DNA from: Agelaius tricolor
Lineage: Eukaryota; Chordata; Aves; Passeriformes; Icteridae
Direction of reading: 5' to 3'
Length of the DNA: 64,000 bases
Assembly: GCA_023055355.1 (NCBI GenBank)
Contig: JALJCS010000012.1
Span: 9,522,501-9,586,500 of the forward strand
Part shown: piece by piece, positions 1 to 13,500 of the stretch
Layout of the letters: each line of letters begins with the position of its first letter
Numbering within the stretch: the stretch's first letter is position 1
Translations under genes and position numbers: made by a program
The notes under the pieces: generated by a model
What the model saw: only the letters and a program-made list of their open reading frames with translations
What the model was told of the DNA's origin: nothing
The model's database searches: none

Positions 1-3000
1 GTTCAATAAGTTACAATGCAGTATTCACAGGTTACCTGTGAATGTTTACTTAGTTCACAGAAATACAAGCCAGTTTAAGCTGCAGTAAAAGATGTTAAAG
101 CTGTTGTCTAAGGTCAAAAGCACACTCAGGTCTCAGCTGGTACCCCGTGGTTTCTGGTTTATGACTCTGAACTTTGGCCTTCCTCTGCAGTTCTGTGGAG
201 CTCAGTCTCTGCTGAGAGATTTGCCAGCACAGCCATGCTAACAAAACAGTCCTTGTGTAGACCCATCTTTTACTGAAGAAAAAGTGCATTTGCTATTAAA
301 GTTCACCAGTTCTGTTGAGTGAAATAAGCCAGACCAGCAAAAAGACTTTCAAATTCTGTACTCTTGGGCTTTGTCTGCCAAAGAAATGTCAGTTATACCT
401 AATTAGTTTACTTACACCACCAAGAGCTCATACTGGAGGATTGGCCTTATTTTCCTTTAAATTCTAATAATTGTTCCACTTGACATTGAACAGAGGAGAT
501 GGGGACATTCACAGGGGCTGTCCCATAGTCCTGCCAACCATATTGCTTCAGCAAATTAAGTATCCTTCTCTACTGAGTTAAGTAACTCCATTAATTTTAA
601 GAGGGTTACTCACCTGAAGAAATCTTCATCAGATTCAAACCTAAAACTGTACTACCAGAGAGAGACATCAGAGCTTGGGCTCAGGCTTGGCTCCATTGAA
701 GGCAAATACCATTCACAGGCAAGAATGCTGTGGTATAATGTGGTTTTGTCCATCATTTATGCTGATGACAGATCTGAATGCTTAATCAAAACCCTGTAAG
801 AAATAATTAATAATGGTATAGATCTGTGAACTTAGGTTATTGATCTTTAGGCTATCAAATATTACATATGATTTACTGGGGAGGTCAGCACTGTGATCTC
901 TAACTTCAGTGCTTTCTGTAGTGTATATTATGGTTTATCAAGCCCAGAACAAATATTAACTGGGATCTATTTCTCAGATGTATCATTTTTCTGTTCCCAG
1001 TTCCCCTCATTACTAGTCTGAGTGCTGCAGAATCCCTCAAGGATGTCACAGATGCTGTGACATTGATAACTAGCCTGGAGCACATAATGGATTGTAAAGA
1101 AGGGCTGTCTGCTCCAGCCACATTGCCATGAGGATGGAGCAGCATAACAAAGGCTTTTCAGAAACCTTTGTTGTGTTCTTGTGCTACAGAGGCTACACAT
1201 CTTGTCCAGTGAGGCAAAGTCTGCTTTTGCCCACACCCAGGGGCCTTGGCCACCCTGACATGGAGCTGGATTGGAAAGCCAGCCTGTGTTCAGAGAAGGG
1301 AGAGCTGAACACATCCAAGGAAGCACCAGCTCTGCAGCCTGGGGTGTTCCAGGCCTTCTAAAAGCACCCTTGAAGTTTTCTGGTGTTGTTAATAAGCACA
1401 GGTAAGGCTGTGCATACTCTCTGTTGCCCATCTGCTGCGCTGTATTTACTCTGGGCTCATGTTTGCCCCTGTTCTCAGAGATGCTGTTACTGTATTTACT
1501 GCTCAGAAGTTTAGAAAAGCTTGTCCCAAATTCTGGCTCCACATGCTGCAGTTCAGGTAGAAGAGAAGACTAAAGCCTGGCATCACACCCTACTCTGCTT
1601 TTTACTCTGATGGTGATGAACATTAAGGCAGTCCTGCCATGGAATTGTACTTTATGTGTTTAAAATGCAAATATATATATTTATGACTAAGCAATAATGT
1701 TAAATATATCTTTATTAATTTAATAGAATTTAAGATGGTGCACTTGCAATAGGACTGGTTTGTTTAATCACTAACCTTAACTTGAAATTTAAAACTAATT
1801 CAAAAGATGTGGCAACCAGTCTGAAAAGTAAGAATATATTTCCATGCACTCTGCTTTTCCCTACATTAACAAATGTGCTTGTGACCTTACATTGGTTTCA
1901 GAATGGGAAAACAGAACTGGAGAAGGGAAAGCAATTTCCTAGCATGGAGTGCCAGTGTTGGCATACAGGGACATGCCTGTCTGCTCAGGGCACCATAGAC
2001 AGGCAGGGCTTGTATCAGCTCCTTTCATCAGCATTATTGCATGTTGCATGCTGTGAGTCTGAAATGTAGGGAGCAATAGGAAATTGTGGGACTGCTGAGA
2101 TCTCCTGGGAACAGATTTTTCTTGATGTTTATGACCCATCTCATTTCCAGTTGGTCTGGCATTTGTGTGAGCACTGCCTTTTCTTCTTTGGTGGTTTCCA
2201 AGTCTGTCTGACTGCACTGTTAGAAAGTTGGGTTAGTGAGAGAGGTGCAGGGGAAACATCAGTGGCTTGTGTGGATTCCTGGGGCTTGTTACAGAAATAT
2301 CCTTTCCAAAGTAACCCAAGATGAACACACGTCCTTAAATCTGATCTCTGTCCTAAATTGCAGAAAATCTTCAGTTGGTTTGGGCTCCTAATTGCAATGG
2401 GAGCAGTATTCTGAAAATTACCTGTTGTCGTGGTCCCCAGAGGCAGTGAAGGCTGTATTTCTCTCATTAACTCTCTTTTGCTTTCTTCTCTTTCCATTTA
2501 TGTTTTAAATTAAGTAGTTGTCTGGCTTTTGGGCAGCTGAAACAAAGGATTCCCCATGTTGGTTAAACAAAAAGTCCTTTCATGGTCTCAGTATAAAAGA
2601 GAAGAGCTGAGAAGAAGCAGGTCACAGCTAGGGATGCACAAGCCCTGGAACTCCCAGCCCTCAGTGGAACTCACTCTGAGTTTCCCAGCCTGAGCAGTGA
2701 AATGTGTGGAGCTCTGCTTGCCCTTTTGTTTGATGTCCTCTTCATTTCCTGTTTGTGAAGTGATCTGAAAGTAAAACAACCAGCCAACCAACCAAGGGAA
2801 AAAAGGCCCTTTCATAGCTCCAGGCAGGGCCCAGCTGTGTAAGCTGGGCTGCACAGACACTGCCAGGACTGCCAGCAGGGCTGGGGTGCCTGGGATCCTC
2901 ACTCTGGGGTGCTCAGCCCTTGCAGAGGAATTGCTCTCTCCTTCCCCTGAATGTCTGCCCTCTTCTGAGAGCACCTCTAGCAACCTCAGATTCATTCCCT

Positions 3001-4111
3001 CCTGAGCACAGCCCCTTTTCAGTCAGTGTCTGTCAGAACTGACATGCTGGGGTGAGAGAGGGCACTGGGAGCACCGGTGGCAATGTCACATCAGTCACCT
3101 GAGCAAGTGCAATAGCAGCAGTCAGAGGAAAAGGGCTGTGGGGAAAGATTTCCCAAAGCACCTTTTGATGTTAGTGCTGAAGGTAAATGAGCTGCAGGGA
3201 CATGACCTGACTGCAGCCTCAGCATGACTTGCAGCAATAATAAATTGCAGAGTATGTCAGTAGTGACCTGTGAATGACACAACACCAAACCCAACCTTCC
3301 TCACCCTGCTGCTACAGGAATGCAGGCTGCACAAGGTGTTCCTTCAAAAGCATTTGCTTTGCTTGGGAGGAGAGAGAAAAATGTAGGAAGGGAAACTCAA
3401 GCAAGAGGAATCTAAATGTACAGCTGCAACAAATATAAAAGTTAGACTACATAAATCTAGGTCTCTGGAGACAAGGGGGAGGTAAATATCCCTCAAGCAC
3501 CCCAAGCTCAAGTGAAAATGGTAGCACTTAATTCCAAATAAAATCTATTACTGTCTGAACCTGGAGTGTATTGACAAAGGCTTCAGTCTTTTCAATAGAC
3601 TCAATAGTACTTAGTGAAGAGGGGGAAAAAGTCTCAGACATCTCTGTGATTCAAACTTTTTTTCAAAGAAAGCAGCAGGAGAAATTCAGTGAATTGATCT
3701 TTCTCAGCATAACTTTATGAAGGGCAGCATGGGTAAGAAATATATGCTTTTCTTTCTAAAAGAAAAATGTCACCTTCTCACCTACCATTCATAATCTCCT
3801 AAGTACTTGATTGCTGTGTCTATAGATAGAGGGTTTGAACACACAGGATCATTTTCAGACTGATCCTCTTCAGTGACTTCTACAAAGCCACTTCATTTTT
3901 TGCTTCGCCTTTGCCATCTGCAGACAGTTTTCTGGCAGAAAATGCTATTTAAGAGCTATTTTGTGCATCTCCTCACAGAAGTGTTGCAGGCAGCAGACAG
4001 GGTGCTGTCACTCCCTGACCCTCAGCTAGGCAGGGCAGGGTGCAGGGCACAGGCAGAGGGGGCTGGAGGATGCTCTGTGCTGCACACTTGCTCCCAGCAT
4101 GTCCCAGCAAG
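1..4111. other. intergenic stretch, no gene seen
   Basis: Mixed-composition DNA with stops in every frame at ordinary density. The longest open stretch (967-1542, minus, 191 codons) shows no domain, signal peptide or family resemblance I recognise, and no codon pattern that sets it apart. I see no repeat family that I can name here. Confidence 0.6.
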
Positions 4112-4117
4112 GGGGGC

Positions 4118-4258
4118 TCTGGTGGTGTCCACAGGGGTCCCAGGATGAGGGAAGAGATGAGAATCTTGACTCCATGTTTCAGAAGGCTGATTCATTATTT
4201 TATGATATTTATTATATATATATATACACTATACTATATATATACTATATACATGTAT

Positions 4259-4325
<67 letters not shown>

Positions 4326-4601
4326 ATACTAAAAGAATAGAAGAAAGGATTTCATCAGAAGGCTAGCAAGGAAAGGAAAGGCATGGAAAGATAATAAAAT
4401 CTTGTGACTGACCAGTGTCTGAGACAGCTGGACTGTGATTGGCCATTAATGAAGAACAACCACATGAGACCAATCACAGATGCACCCGTTGCATTCCACA
4501 GCAGCAGATAATCATTGGTTACATTTTGTTTCTGAGGCCTCTCAGCTTCTCAGGAGGAAAGATCCTGGCAAAAGGATTTTTCATAAAATATGTCTGTGAC
4601 A
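4118..4601 (-). mobile_element. solo LTR of a passerine endogenous retrovirus (copy 1)
   Basis: Read on the minus strand, this begins TGTCACAGACATATTTTATG and carries the same ordered blocks as the LTR at 45,908-46,284: the CTCCTGAGAAGCTGAGAGG block, GTGGAATGCAAC, a CCAATCACAG box, CTTTCTTCTATTC, and a 3' part with AACATGGAGTCA near the end. The 6 bases on each side (GGGGGC at 4112-4117 and GGGAGC at 4602-4607) match at 5 of 6, as expected for an aged 6-bp target duplication. No internal retroviral genes adjoin it, so it is a solo LTR left by LTR-LTR recombination. It is about 107 bp longer than its sister copy, mainly because a TA microsatellite has grown inside it. The family assignment rests on remembered songbird LTR sequence. 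The start (4118) was set by alignment, and its first bases (TCT) have lost the usual terminal TG. Confidence 0.8.
4211..4322. repeat. (TA)n microsatellite inside the LTR
   Basis: About 112 bp of nearly pure alternating TA, with scattered C, ACTA and CATG interruptions. It lies where the sister LTR has only a short ATAATATATATCAT stretch, so it most likely grew from that seed after insertion. Confidence 0.9.
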
Positions 4602-4607
4602 GGGAGC

Positions 4608-7600
4608 CTTCCCACACTGAGGAGTGTGAAGCAGGCACTGCCAAAATGGGGCAGCATCTCTGCTCCTGGCCCAGCTTCCCTGTGCTTGCCAGGCCAGGGA
4701 CTGCTGGTGGCCAGCTCAGAGAGCTGCCCTGGGAGAGCCCTGCAGGCACCTCAGTGGCCTCTGTCTCCAGCCAGATGTCCATGCTGGAGAGCAGCCTGTG
4801 CAGGGCAGGGAGCTGAGTCACACAGCAATGTCCCTGCTGTGCTTCTCCCAGGCTCCCATCACTCAGGGACTTCTGCCATTTCTGCTGCTCCCTCTGTGGG
4901 CAGGGACCTAGGGCTAGGAATAAGCAGCCATAGAATCCTGGCAACACTGAATATGAAATCTGGTAAAAATACAGAGACTTGATCTTGTGACTTAGCCCCT
5001 GGATTGCATGTTCTCTTTCCTTAATTCCCATAGGAAACCAACATAATGGCAGTGGAAGGTTACTTGTCTATTATTCCTCCCAAAGCTTTCTTTCTGCTCA
5101 AAAAATATGTTAACTCCTTAATTTTGTTCTAGCATTCTCACTCTTAGGAGGGTTCACGAGTTCTTGGGCAAGGTATATTTTTTCTAGTAAGTACTAGAAA
5201 TCTGTCTGCACTACACGTTTTTCACAGAATCTTTCAAAATAGCCCAACTTTGGCATTGAATGTTTGGGGTCTTCCTTGGCTTCCTTCCTCTCCTCATATT
5301 TTATTTAAAATTCTTAATTCTAGGAAATCTAGATGAGATGAAAGCTTTCAGCTCTAATATTCTAGATGTAAATCTTATTAAATTCCAAGTCCCAAACCAA
5401 GCAACACTGTAAACTGGGAATAAAACTGAAATGAAGGCAATCAATCACTCTCAAGTCAGTTCAGCAACTCATACAGATGCATTCTCTGTGGTCTCATCAC
5501 ATTCATATTAATGGACAAATTTGCCTCTTGCATTATATTCCATACATTACACTGTGTAATTAGAAGCTAATTAGAAGCAGTAGGCAGCATGCCAATATTT
5601 GTAGCATTCAGATATCATTCAGAGCTTCAGTATTTAAGGAAAAACTTGATTATTTCTCAGAGACATTTCCAACACTGTCTACAAATTGTAGTCTCCTTCC
5701 TCTAGACTTCAAGATTCTGGGAAGCTGAACTACTTACATGTGCAATGCTAATATTTGTAATTAAAATAAATCCTTAAAGGTCACAGATATATCCAACAAA
5801 GGTGATTGTTAGGCCTGCCAGCTGCCCCAGGCTAACCTCAGCATTAAGAAACTGCAAAAGTGTGGCTATCCTAGCCTTGAGGAAAGGCTCAAGGGTGGTA
5901 CTCGGGAAAGTCAGCATGAAAGAGAGCTCAGCCCTGCACATTTCTCCAAGCCAAGGCTGCCTGAGACTGACTGCAGGTACAGGAACACTGCCCAGTTCAC
6001 AGGTTGTAGTAAAGACTTAAAATGTGACTGGGGAAGCCGAATGTGGCATTTTGTGGAAGTGAGAACTCATCCCTTCAGAGGAGTGAGCATTCACAAGAGC
6101 AGCTGATGGAGAACGTTTGCCACACATTAAACACCCCCAGGTAGCTGTTCCCAGCTAGTTATGCCCTCAGTTATGTTCTTAGAGGGACTTTGAATAGCAA
6201 GGATTCTCCATGTAAAGACAAACCTCATCCCAAAATAGCAATCTGTTCTCTCCAGGCATGGCCTGTTTTATATTCTTGGCTCCATTATGAGGCACTGTCT
6301 GCAGAACAAAGCTTGGAGCCTTTTAGTGGGGTAGAACATTTGAAAACCTGAACTTACAGAACATTACCTGTCTGCAAATATCTGCTTGTGCAGTGGCACC
6401 TTGCCCAGAGCAGGTGCAGCTTGCTCAGTCACTGGTTATGAACTCAGTACCTTTTAGCTCTGTTCCCATTTAGCACAATTTCCTGATCTCATCCCCTTGT
6501 TTGCAGGGTGTGTCTGCACCTTTGCTGCCCAAAGGCTTTGTGGCTTTCCTGCTCTGATTCAGAAGTAACTGTTAATTTCCTGTGGTGATCTCTCACTTTT
6601 TGTTCCCTGAGTTATTGTTTCCCCTTCTCATGGGAGTCATCGAAACTCTGTATAGAGGAGAAAAAAATATGATGACTTCTAGCTGCAATTTTTTTTCCAA
6701 ATAGTTTCCCAGGTTACAATGCATGAAAATTTTTGAATCTGTAGATATTTTTGTAAAAACAAGCTGTCTGAATATTTGTGACTGGCAACCATTACTATGC
6801 CAGAAATCAGTCTACCCAATTCACCTTTGTTGTCTGTGAATAAGGATGCTCATCTTTAACCAGGTTCCAAATAGGTTCATGACAATGGAGGAAAAGCTAG
6901 AGAAAAATATATATTCTAGCAAGTAAGTCATCCTGCCTCTTTTGAAATCTCAAGGCAGTAGAAAGAAAAGAAAGGAAAAGGAGACACTCACCCAGAACTC
7001 TTCCAGAAGCAGTCAAGGATTGTCACTTTTTCTTTTCGGATATCAGATTATATTTATCGGCTTAGTAAACTTTAAGCATTGCAGAAAATAAAAGTCTAGA
7101 CCTTTTGTCATAAGTTTAGTAGTTCAAATAGCCTGATTTTTTTTCCTGACATCTGACTCTTAATTTTCTCCCTTCTTATGGCCAACTAAGAAAAGTTGCC
7201 AAAGTTGATTGGCCAAATTGGCTCATTTAACCAGAAGTGAATATCTCACCCACACACTAAACCATTGGGATTTCCTCTAATGCAGTAGATGTCAGCTATA
7301 ACAAGTCCTTATTAATAATTAATTGAACTCCTATTGGGACTGCCTGAACAATTTTCTTTGTTTCTTGTCAAGCACAGTGCAGTAGCCTAATTTAGTCTGA
7401 CTGTATCATGGGCAAGCACATCCATCCTGTGTGATGTGACCACCCTTTCACCACTTTCCCTGTGCCATGGTTTGAAGCCTTTAAAGAAGGGCTCAAAAGT
7501 GCAGATTTGTCCTGTTGTCTTGAGATTGTGAGGGCTTAAAACCATTGGGGTGGCAAGAGACACTCACATGTGTTTTGGCTAATACAGGGTGTTTTAATCC

Positions 7601-9165
7601 CTCTGGTGACCTTGCTCTGGTAGCACACTGAGAGTGCCACAGCCCTTGTATTCCTGCATTCTTGTTTTGATTCCCAGTTTACTGTGTTACTTCCCCTGGG
7701 GCTCAGGGCTACAGGGGGGCTGTTGAGGGAGTCAGTCAGGGGGCTGGGGTGTGTAGTGTCTCCTCTGGCCTTGCCCCTTGAATGCTCAGGCCAGGATAAG
7801 TGGTGTTACTGAGTTGTGCTCCCCTCTCAGCCCTGCTCAGTGGGTAATGGTGTCCTTGTCACCGTCCCCAGCTGGCAGGGCAGTGCTTTTGGGGCAAGTT
7901 GTGGTGAAAGACAGTGAGACAGATGCTCTGTTCTATCCATGACTCTGGAAGCTCTGTGGTTTCCCATGGAGATTGAGATGAGCTTGATGTGGTGCATTCA
8001 GAGCAAGCAGGGCCCTCCTGCCACCCCAGATGGCTCCAGGGTCCTGTTCCTGGCTGCTGTCTAAGCTGGGGGCCAGGCAAGCTTGGGCTGACAGCACTGC
8101 TGGCAACCATCGAGGCATTCCAAGTCTGAGGCTTAGCTGGAGGGGTTTTATCAACATAAACATGGCAAATCCTAACAGAGTCCACCACTTGTCCCTGTTG
8201 GCCCTGTTAAAAATAATAATGTGTTAAGCTGGTCGAGTAAGTGGCCTACTCACAGTCAATCAGAGTGGGAATTTTGATGTGAGTCATTTCTTACACTTGC
8301 TCTTAGTTACAGCTCCAGTAAGTCTCAGCTATATTAAAGAGACCTAAATTAGTTTCAAAAGGAGCAGAGGAGGAAAATGTTTCATTCTCTGATCAGCCCT
8401 CAGTTTCTAACCGCTATTTTTGTTGTTCAGATATGCTGGAAATAATATTCTGCAAAAAGGAATACAAAAACTTACAGAGGGTCGTTAGTATTCTTTAGTT
8501 TATTTGTTATATGTCACTAATGTGCAGCGAGATTTATTTATTTGTTTGGGTTCCAAAGGACAAATGTCATTTGTTTTGCCTGAAGGCTTTAGTTTGGTGA
8601 AGTTATTTTCCTGGTTCCAGCCCTGTTCTTTCCAGGACATGTGTCCTGCTATTTGAACTATCCCTTGAGCTGAATAGACTTAGCTGAGCTGGAGTTCATG
8701 TCCTGACCTGCACCCAAAGTTGCATGAGATTGTTTTAAAAACAAAGCCTTGAGGATTTGTGCAGTTTTTGTCTCCCTGAAGAGATGTGGAATACATAAAA
8801 CCTCTGAATCTACATACTTTATTCCTCAACCTGAATAGGTTTTGCCTTTTCATCCTACTGGGATAGAAAACTTGTGGTCTCTTAGGATTTCCTGGCCCAT
8901 GAGGAATCTCAGCTCCTGCAGAGCCCATAAGTAACTGCACATCAACAACTATCTGAAATCCTGTGGAACAGGATTCTGCTTGGTCTAAGAGTGCTGGAGC
9001 AGTGAGGACATAAGGATGGGGCTGACAGGGCTCACACAGACCTGCTTTGCTGACAAGAACTGCTAATTTTTCTGAGATACCCTTGAGGTACCTTAAGGGA
9101 ATCTCCCTTCAGGTGAAAGCATCCACCAAACTTACCTCCTTTTGCCTAGATTGGACCATAAATCT
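4608..9165. other. intergenic stretch, no gene seen
   Basis: No coding region, RNA gene or repeat family recognised. Short overlapping open frames at 7859-8230 on both strands look like chance. Composition shifts from AT-rich (5,000-7,400) to more GC-rich (7,680-8,110) without any visible promoter structure. Confidence 0.6.
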
Positions 9166-9167
9166 CA

Positions 9168-9480
9168 TCTTTATAGAATTGCAGAAGCACAGAAAGGGAG
9201 CTTTAAAATCATCTAGTTCCACACCCCCTGCCATAGGCAGGGATGCCAATCCCTAGCTCAGGTTGATCAGAGCCCCATTTGACCTGTCTTAGAACACTTC
9301 CAGGGATGGGGCATCCAAAACTTATCTGGGCAGCTTGCTCCAGTGCCTCACCACCCTCACACTAAAGAAATGTTTTCTAACCTCTATCTAAACCTGTCTT
9401 CTTTCACTTTAAAACCCTTGCCTCTTGTCCTGTCACAATCTGCCCATATGAAGAGTCCCTCTCCCTCCTTTGTAAAGTCC
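9168..9480 (-). mobile_element. CR1 LINE 3'-end fragment
   Basis: The plus strand reads as the reverse complement of the 3' end of an avian CR1 retrotransposon. It starts with a degraded form of the terminal ATTCTATGA-type repeat (TATAGAATTGCAGAAGCACAG), then ATCATCTAGTTCCA, the CCCCTGCCATAGGCAGGGATG block, CACTTCCAGGGATGGGGCATCC, CTCACCACCCTCACA and CTTGTCCTGTCAC. That order matches CR1, so the element lies on the minus strand and is 5'-truncated like most CR1 copies. It carries the 3' UTR and the extreme end of the reverse-transcriptase region only, with no usable frame. Many substitutions suggest an old copy. The far edge is uncertain because the sequence merges into the inverted-repeat arm that follows. 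Confidence 0.88.
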
Positions 9481-9590
9481 ATTTTATATGGTACATTAAA
9501 AAACCTGCACTGTGTCCAATTTTTTTTTCCATCCTATGTGTCTTTATAATGTGAAGTGATTTTAGGAATCACTTGCTTCAAGTCCTCAAA
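9467..9590 (+). repeat. left arm of a ~1.07 kb spaced inverted repeat
   Basis: This arm is matched in reverse complement by 10,410-10,537. Shared blocks, in order, are ATGGTACATTAAAA, CCTGCACTG, a T-run, CATCCTATGTGTCTTTATAA, AAGTGATTTTAGGA and TTGCTTCAAGT. By eye roughly 80-85% of positions agree, with a few 1-4 base gaps. It overlaps the 5' edge of the CR1 fragment but runs past the part I can match to CR1. Confidence 0.8.
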
Positions 9591-10409
9591 CTTTGCTGTG
9601 TAGCTGCAGAGTGCTAAGGTTTTACCACAGTTTGTTTTCCCTGTGTGAATGAATTGAGCATCTGAATCCAGCATTTGACTTCAGAGCTCTGCTGTGCTGT
9701 TACTGTGATGCCTTTGTAGTTTCAGGCTTAGCTGGAAATTGCTTCTCAGATTTTGAAATCCCTGCTCAAATTTTGTGAGGAAGAGCTCCTTGAATGGAGA
9801 TACAGGTTTGAAACATGAAGTTGAATTCTGGTTCTCACCCTGACTTCCGAGGTGAGCAGGGTTTTGTTACTGCTGCTGTGTGCAAGCTGAGGAATCCTGG
9901 TGAAAGGCACTAGAAAAGTTGACTCTCACCTCCAGTGGGGATGACTACTGGAGGACCAGTTAAGCTGCTTCCTTTTCCTCAGTGAGAATTAACTACTTCA
10001 GGTATTAATTATTCAAAGTTGATATTTCTGCACTATTTAGGAAGAATCTGGTGGCCCAAATGGCTCCAAGAATAGCTTCCCTTTGTTATTTTTTAATGTG
10101 AATCATTTAGTTAGCTTCATCATCCAGGGATGTTCTTGCTAAAGCTGAAAACACATGAAGCATTAAACATCTTAGCCCAGTGTTTTCACCTGAATGTTCA
10201 GAGCTCAACAGATAGCAATTTCTAAGGTCAAAGTATCTCTGTCTATGTGTATCTACAGAAATACAGGTACAGGATTGTGAGATTTTAATGCTGTTTTTGT
10301 AAATGAGTGGCCTGCAAGCTGCCTAATCCATCAGTTGCATGTGGAATGCAAACCTTCCTGCAGGTAGGAGAGACTGCAGCTGCTGCAGGCTTGTCTTGGG
10401 TTACAGCAA

Positions 10410-10537
10410 GCACTTGAAGCAAGGGACTCCTAAAATCACTTATTTGTTATAAAGACACATAGGATGACAAAAAAATTGACTCAGTGCAGGTGTTTTAATG
10501 TACCATGTAAAAGGGGCTTATAAAAAGTGGGGAGAGG
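10410..10537 (-). repeat. right arm of the spaced inverted repeat
   Basis: Reverse-complement partner of 9,467-9,590. It is not accompanied by the CR1 3' end, so two ordinary CR1 copies in opposite orientation do not explain the pair. The roughly 820 bp between the arms contains no open frame that I recognise. Confidence 0.8.
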
Positions 10538-13500
10538 CTGTGAGAAGTTTTAATTTTACTTTCAGTGAAAGTCTATTAGACTTTCAGACAGCCAAATGAA
10601 CTCACAGGCAGATCCATATTGACTGAAACAGCATGAAGACATTTCTTGCTTTCTTCCTGCCCTTGAAGCCTAAACCTTGGGCCTAAATCTAAACTAATAG
10701 GTTTAGGAAGAATTTAGGATTATTATTATATAGCTGTAAGTAGCTTTCAAATATACTTCAGCTTCCAGTCCTGTGTCTTTCCTGGCCCTCCCACCCAGGG
10801 AAAAGAGTTTCCTCTATGCATGTTGTTTCCCTTAGGCTGGCAGGGAGGTGCTGGCAGGGTTTCAGCAGGGCAGAAGACCATAGAAGAGATGAAAGATGGC
10901 TCCACAGGTCACTGGAGATCCTGTGGTGAAGGTGTTTGTGTCTCTCACCCTCTGTCCCATCTCCACCTGCTCCACTCCATGTCTCTCACTGCTTTGCCTC
11001 AGGTCCTTTGGTGCTCACTGGACCCAGGTAGAAACTGATTTAATGAGGGATCTGAAAGCCTCACTGGCTTCATGCTGTGAGAAATTCTGAAGCTGGCACC
11101 TGGCAGATCTCAGCAAGAGGGTGCAGCTGTGAGCTGTACAGGAGAAAGGAGAAATGCAGAGGAGAGGGACAGACTTCTGTCTCAGCTGTGACCAAACACT
11201 GCTGCCTGTGAAACTGCAAACACACAACACAAGCAGAAAGGCTGATCCAGGACAGAGCCTTGGATCCTGGAGGGTTTGGTGGTGATGGAATGCAAGACAT
11301 CTAAATCCTCCACTTCACAAAGATAACAAATGCTGCATGCTATCACAAATCATCTCCAGTGTCTAGGGTCACTTGCTTCTCTGTAGATGAATTAAAAGTG
11401 GAAGGTAGTCTCTTCAAGATGTTCTTAGGACTTGATAATAAGCTATCAAATGTTGCTTGGTTGCAGTGCCACACATCAGAAGTTGTATTAGAAGAGAGGA
11501 CAACCTTTCCCTGTGTAATATTTGATACATTAGAATATACACCATACTAATTTCTTTGGCTTTCCCAAGCAAGTCATTGCACTGGCTGATTTTGTCTGCC
11601 CACATCTGCAGGCCAGGATAGTTGCATTTAGATTATGCCTGTTGATTATTTTATGTTATGTGAATAGAGAAGTGTTGGGAAATATTTATTGATTTAGGAG
11701 AGTGTCCACCCTGCCCCAAGTTTACATGTGAACCTGAAAATTCTGCATGAGATCTATTTTATGTGAAGATATAAAATGTGAAGGTTTGCTAAAATTATAC
11801 ACAAACAAAAGCCACACATCTAATTAATATTTCCAAGTATCATGGCTAAAGTTATATTCCTGAGGGGATGAAATCTGCTCACTGATGTGCTTTCCCTTCC
11901 AATGAGTGAGACATCAGCCTTTATCTAGGCTGCAGTCTTTGTGGCGTCAGAGGGAATTTTGTCTGCTTTAGAGGATCTTTGCTCTTCATCCCATTTTTGA
12001 ATGCTACAGCTTTCCATGACTGTGTTAGGATTCTGATACACTGACTGCTGTCTTTCACAGCCATGACTTCCTGAAATGTCTTTCTCCAAGTCTTCAGTAG
12101 CTGTCTAGAGGGAAATGAACACACAGGAGAATGGAAAAAATAAAAGAAAAAGAGAGAGAGAGAGAGAGAAAGAAAGAACTTTGCCGTTGTGGGGTTTTGG
12201 TGGTTCTTTTCACTTTTTTTCCAAATATGATAAAATGGGTTCTGGTTTCTTCTCCCTGGAGGACCTAATGGCTGAAAGCCTAGAGGAGGGAGAAACCTGG
12301 AGAAGTTTGTGAGACCCCTGTTTACTTTTTGTAAAGTACTAAAATCTTACTGGCAGAAGAATGAATTCAACCTTTCAGGAACTCAGCAGGGCTTTTGGCA
12401 CTGTCTTCCCTGAGGTCTTTTGGTTACCAAACAAATCAGTGCACACGAAAGTGCCAAAGAGCAGAGTGAAACCCAATCCGTACCTGCAGCCAGGCAGCCC
12501 GAGGCTCTGCAGTCACGTCCGCAGGGCTGAGCAGATAAGGCACGGTTATTTGATAGCCCTGCCACAACGTGCTCTCATTAGCTGAGAGTGATTCATGAAC
12601 TCTGGGAGGACTTTTCCAACTCTTTATAGCAGCTCAACCCATGCCTGAAGTACACATGAACCCTGGACTCACCTGAAAAACCATTTTCCTTGTTCCATGC
12701 TCTCCTTGACTCTCCTTGCTAAAATTGCATTCATTATTTTCACTCTTTCCCAGCACTGGTGTGCCCAGCACAACAGGAGGATACTGGGTGGGTGGGAACA
12801 CACCCCTAGGGAATTGCCCCCTCCACAATTCCCTAGACCCCCTCTCCCAAGCTGGCAGCCCAGGATTCCTTTCTAGATCCTGCTTTCTAAAAGTTCCAAA
12901 GAGTGCAGTGATGAACCAGGGAGCCCAACACTCCTCCTGCTGAGGTGCCCACCATCCTGCTGCCCCAAGGGCCTTGCAAAATACTAAAACAAAAAAAATA
13001 AAATAAAATCAAAAGGGTATGTTTTACAGCTCAATAGAATAATTTAATATTTGTAGTTTCAAATAGGTACAGAATACCAAGGCTCCCTAGGAAACTCCCA
13101 AGAATTAACTGGCCTATATTTCCAGACTTAAAAATTGTACATGGATTCTGATTTTTGAAGAGATTGTGAGGTGCAAGTCACTAAAGCTATAAAGCACTTT
13201 GCAAGGTTTAATAGATATATGTAATTACCCCAGGAAAATGGAATACTGTAATAAAAAGACCTTGAAATCTATTAGTACAACCATAGGTCCCAACTTACGT
13301 TCTACAATAAGCCACAAATCAGATGGGAATTCTTCTACAATGCTGGCATGTCAATAAGGAGAAAAAAGTTTATATAAGTATTTTTTCTTTAATATGGAAA
13401 CTTCCAGAAGCCAGCAGTAACTTGAATCTGTTGTTGCCTGAACTACAAAACCAGCTTATTTGAGAAAAACCTGTTGAAGAATTGTTCTTTTCTGAAGGTG

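Noticed and set aside
967..1542. 191-codon open frame on the minus strand
   Set aside because: The longest open frame outside SCG2 and the repeats, but it resembles no family I know, has no conserved motif and no promoter or terminator context. Long chance frames are expected in 64 kb of this composition.
12408..12465. 9-bp inverted repeat TTTGGCACT/AGTGCCAAA as a transposon or operator
   Set aside because: The arms are short and about 50 bases apart. This is consistent with chance, and no flanking duplication is seen.
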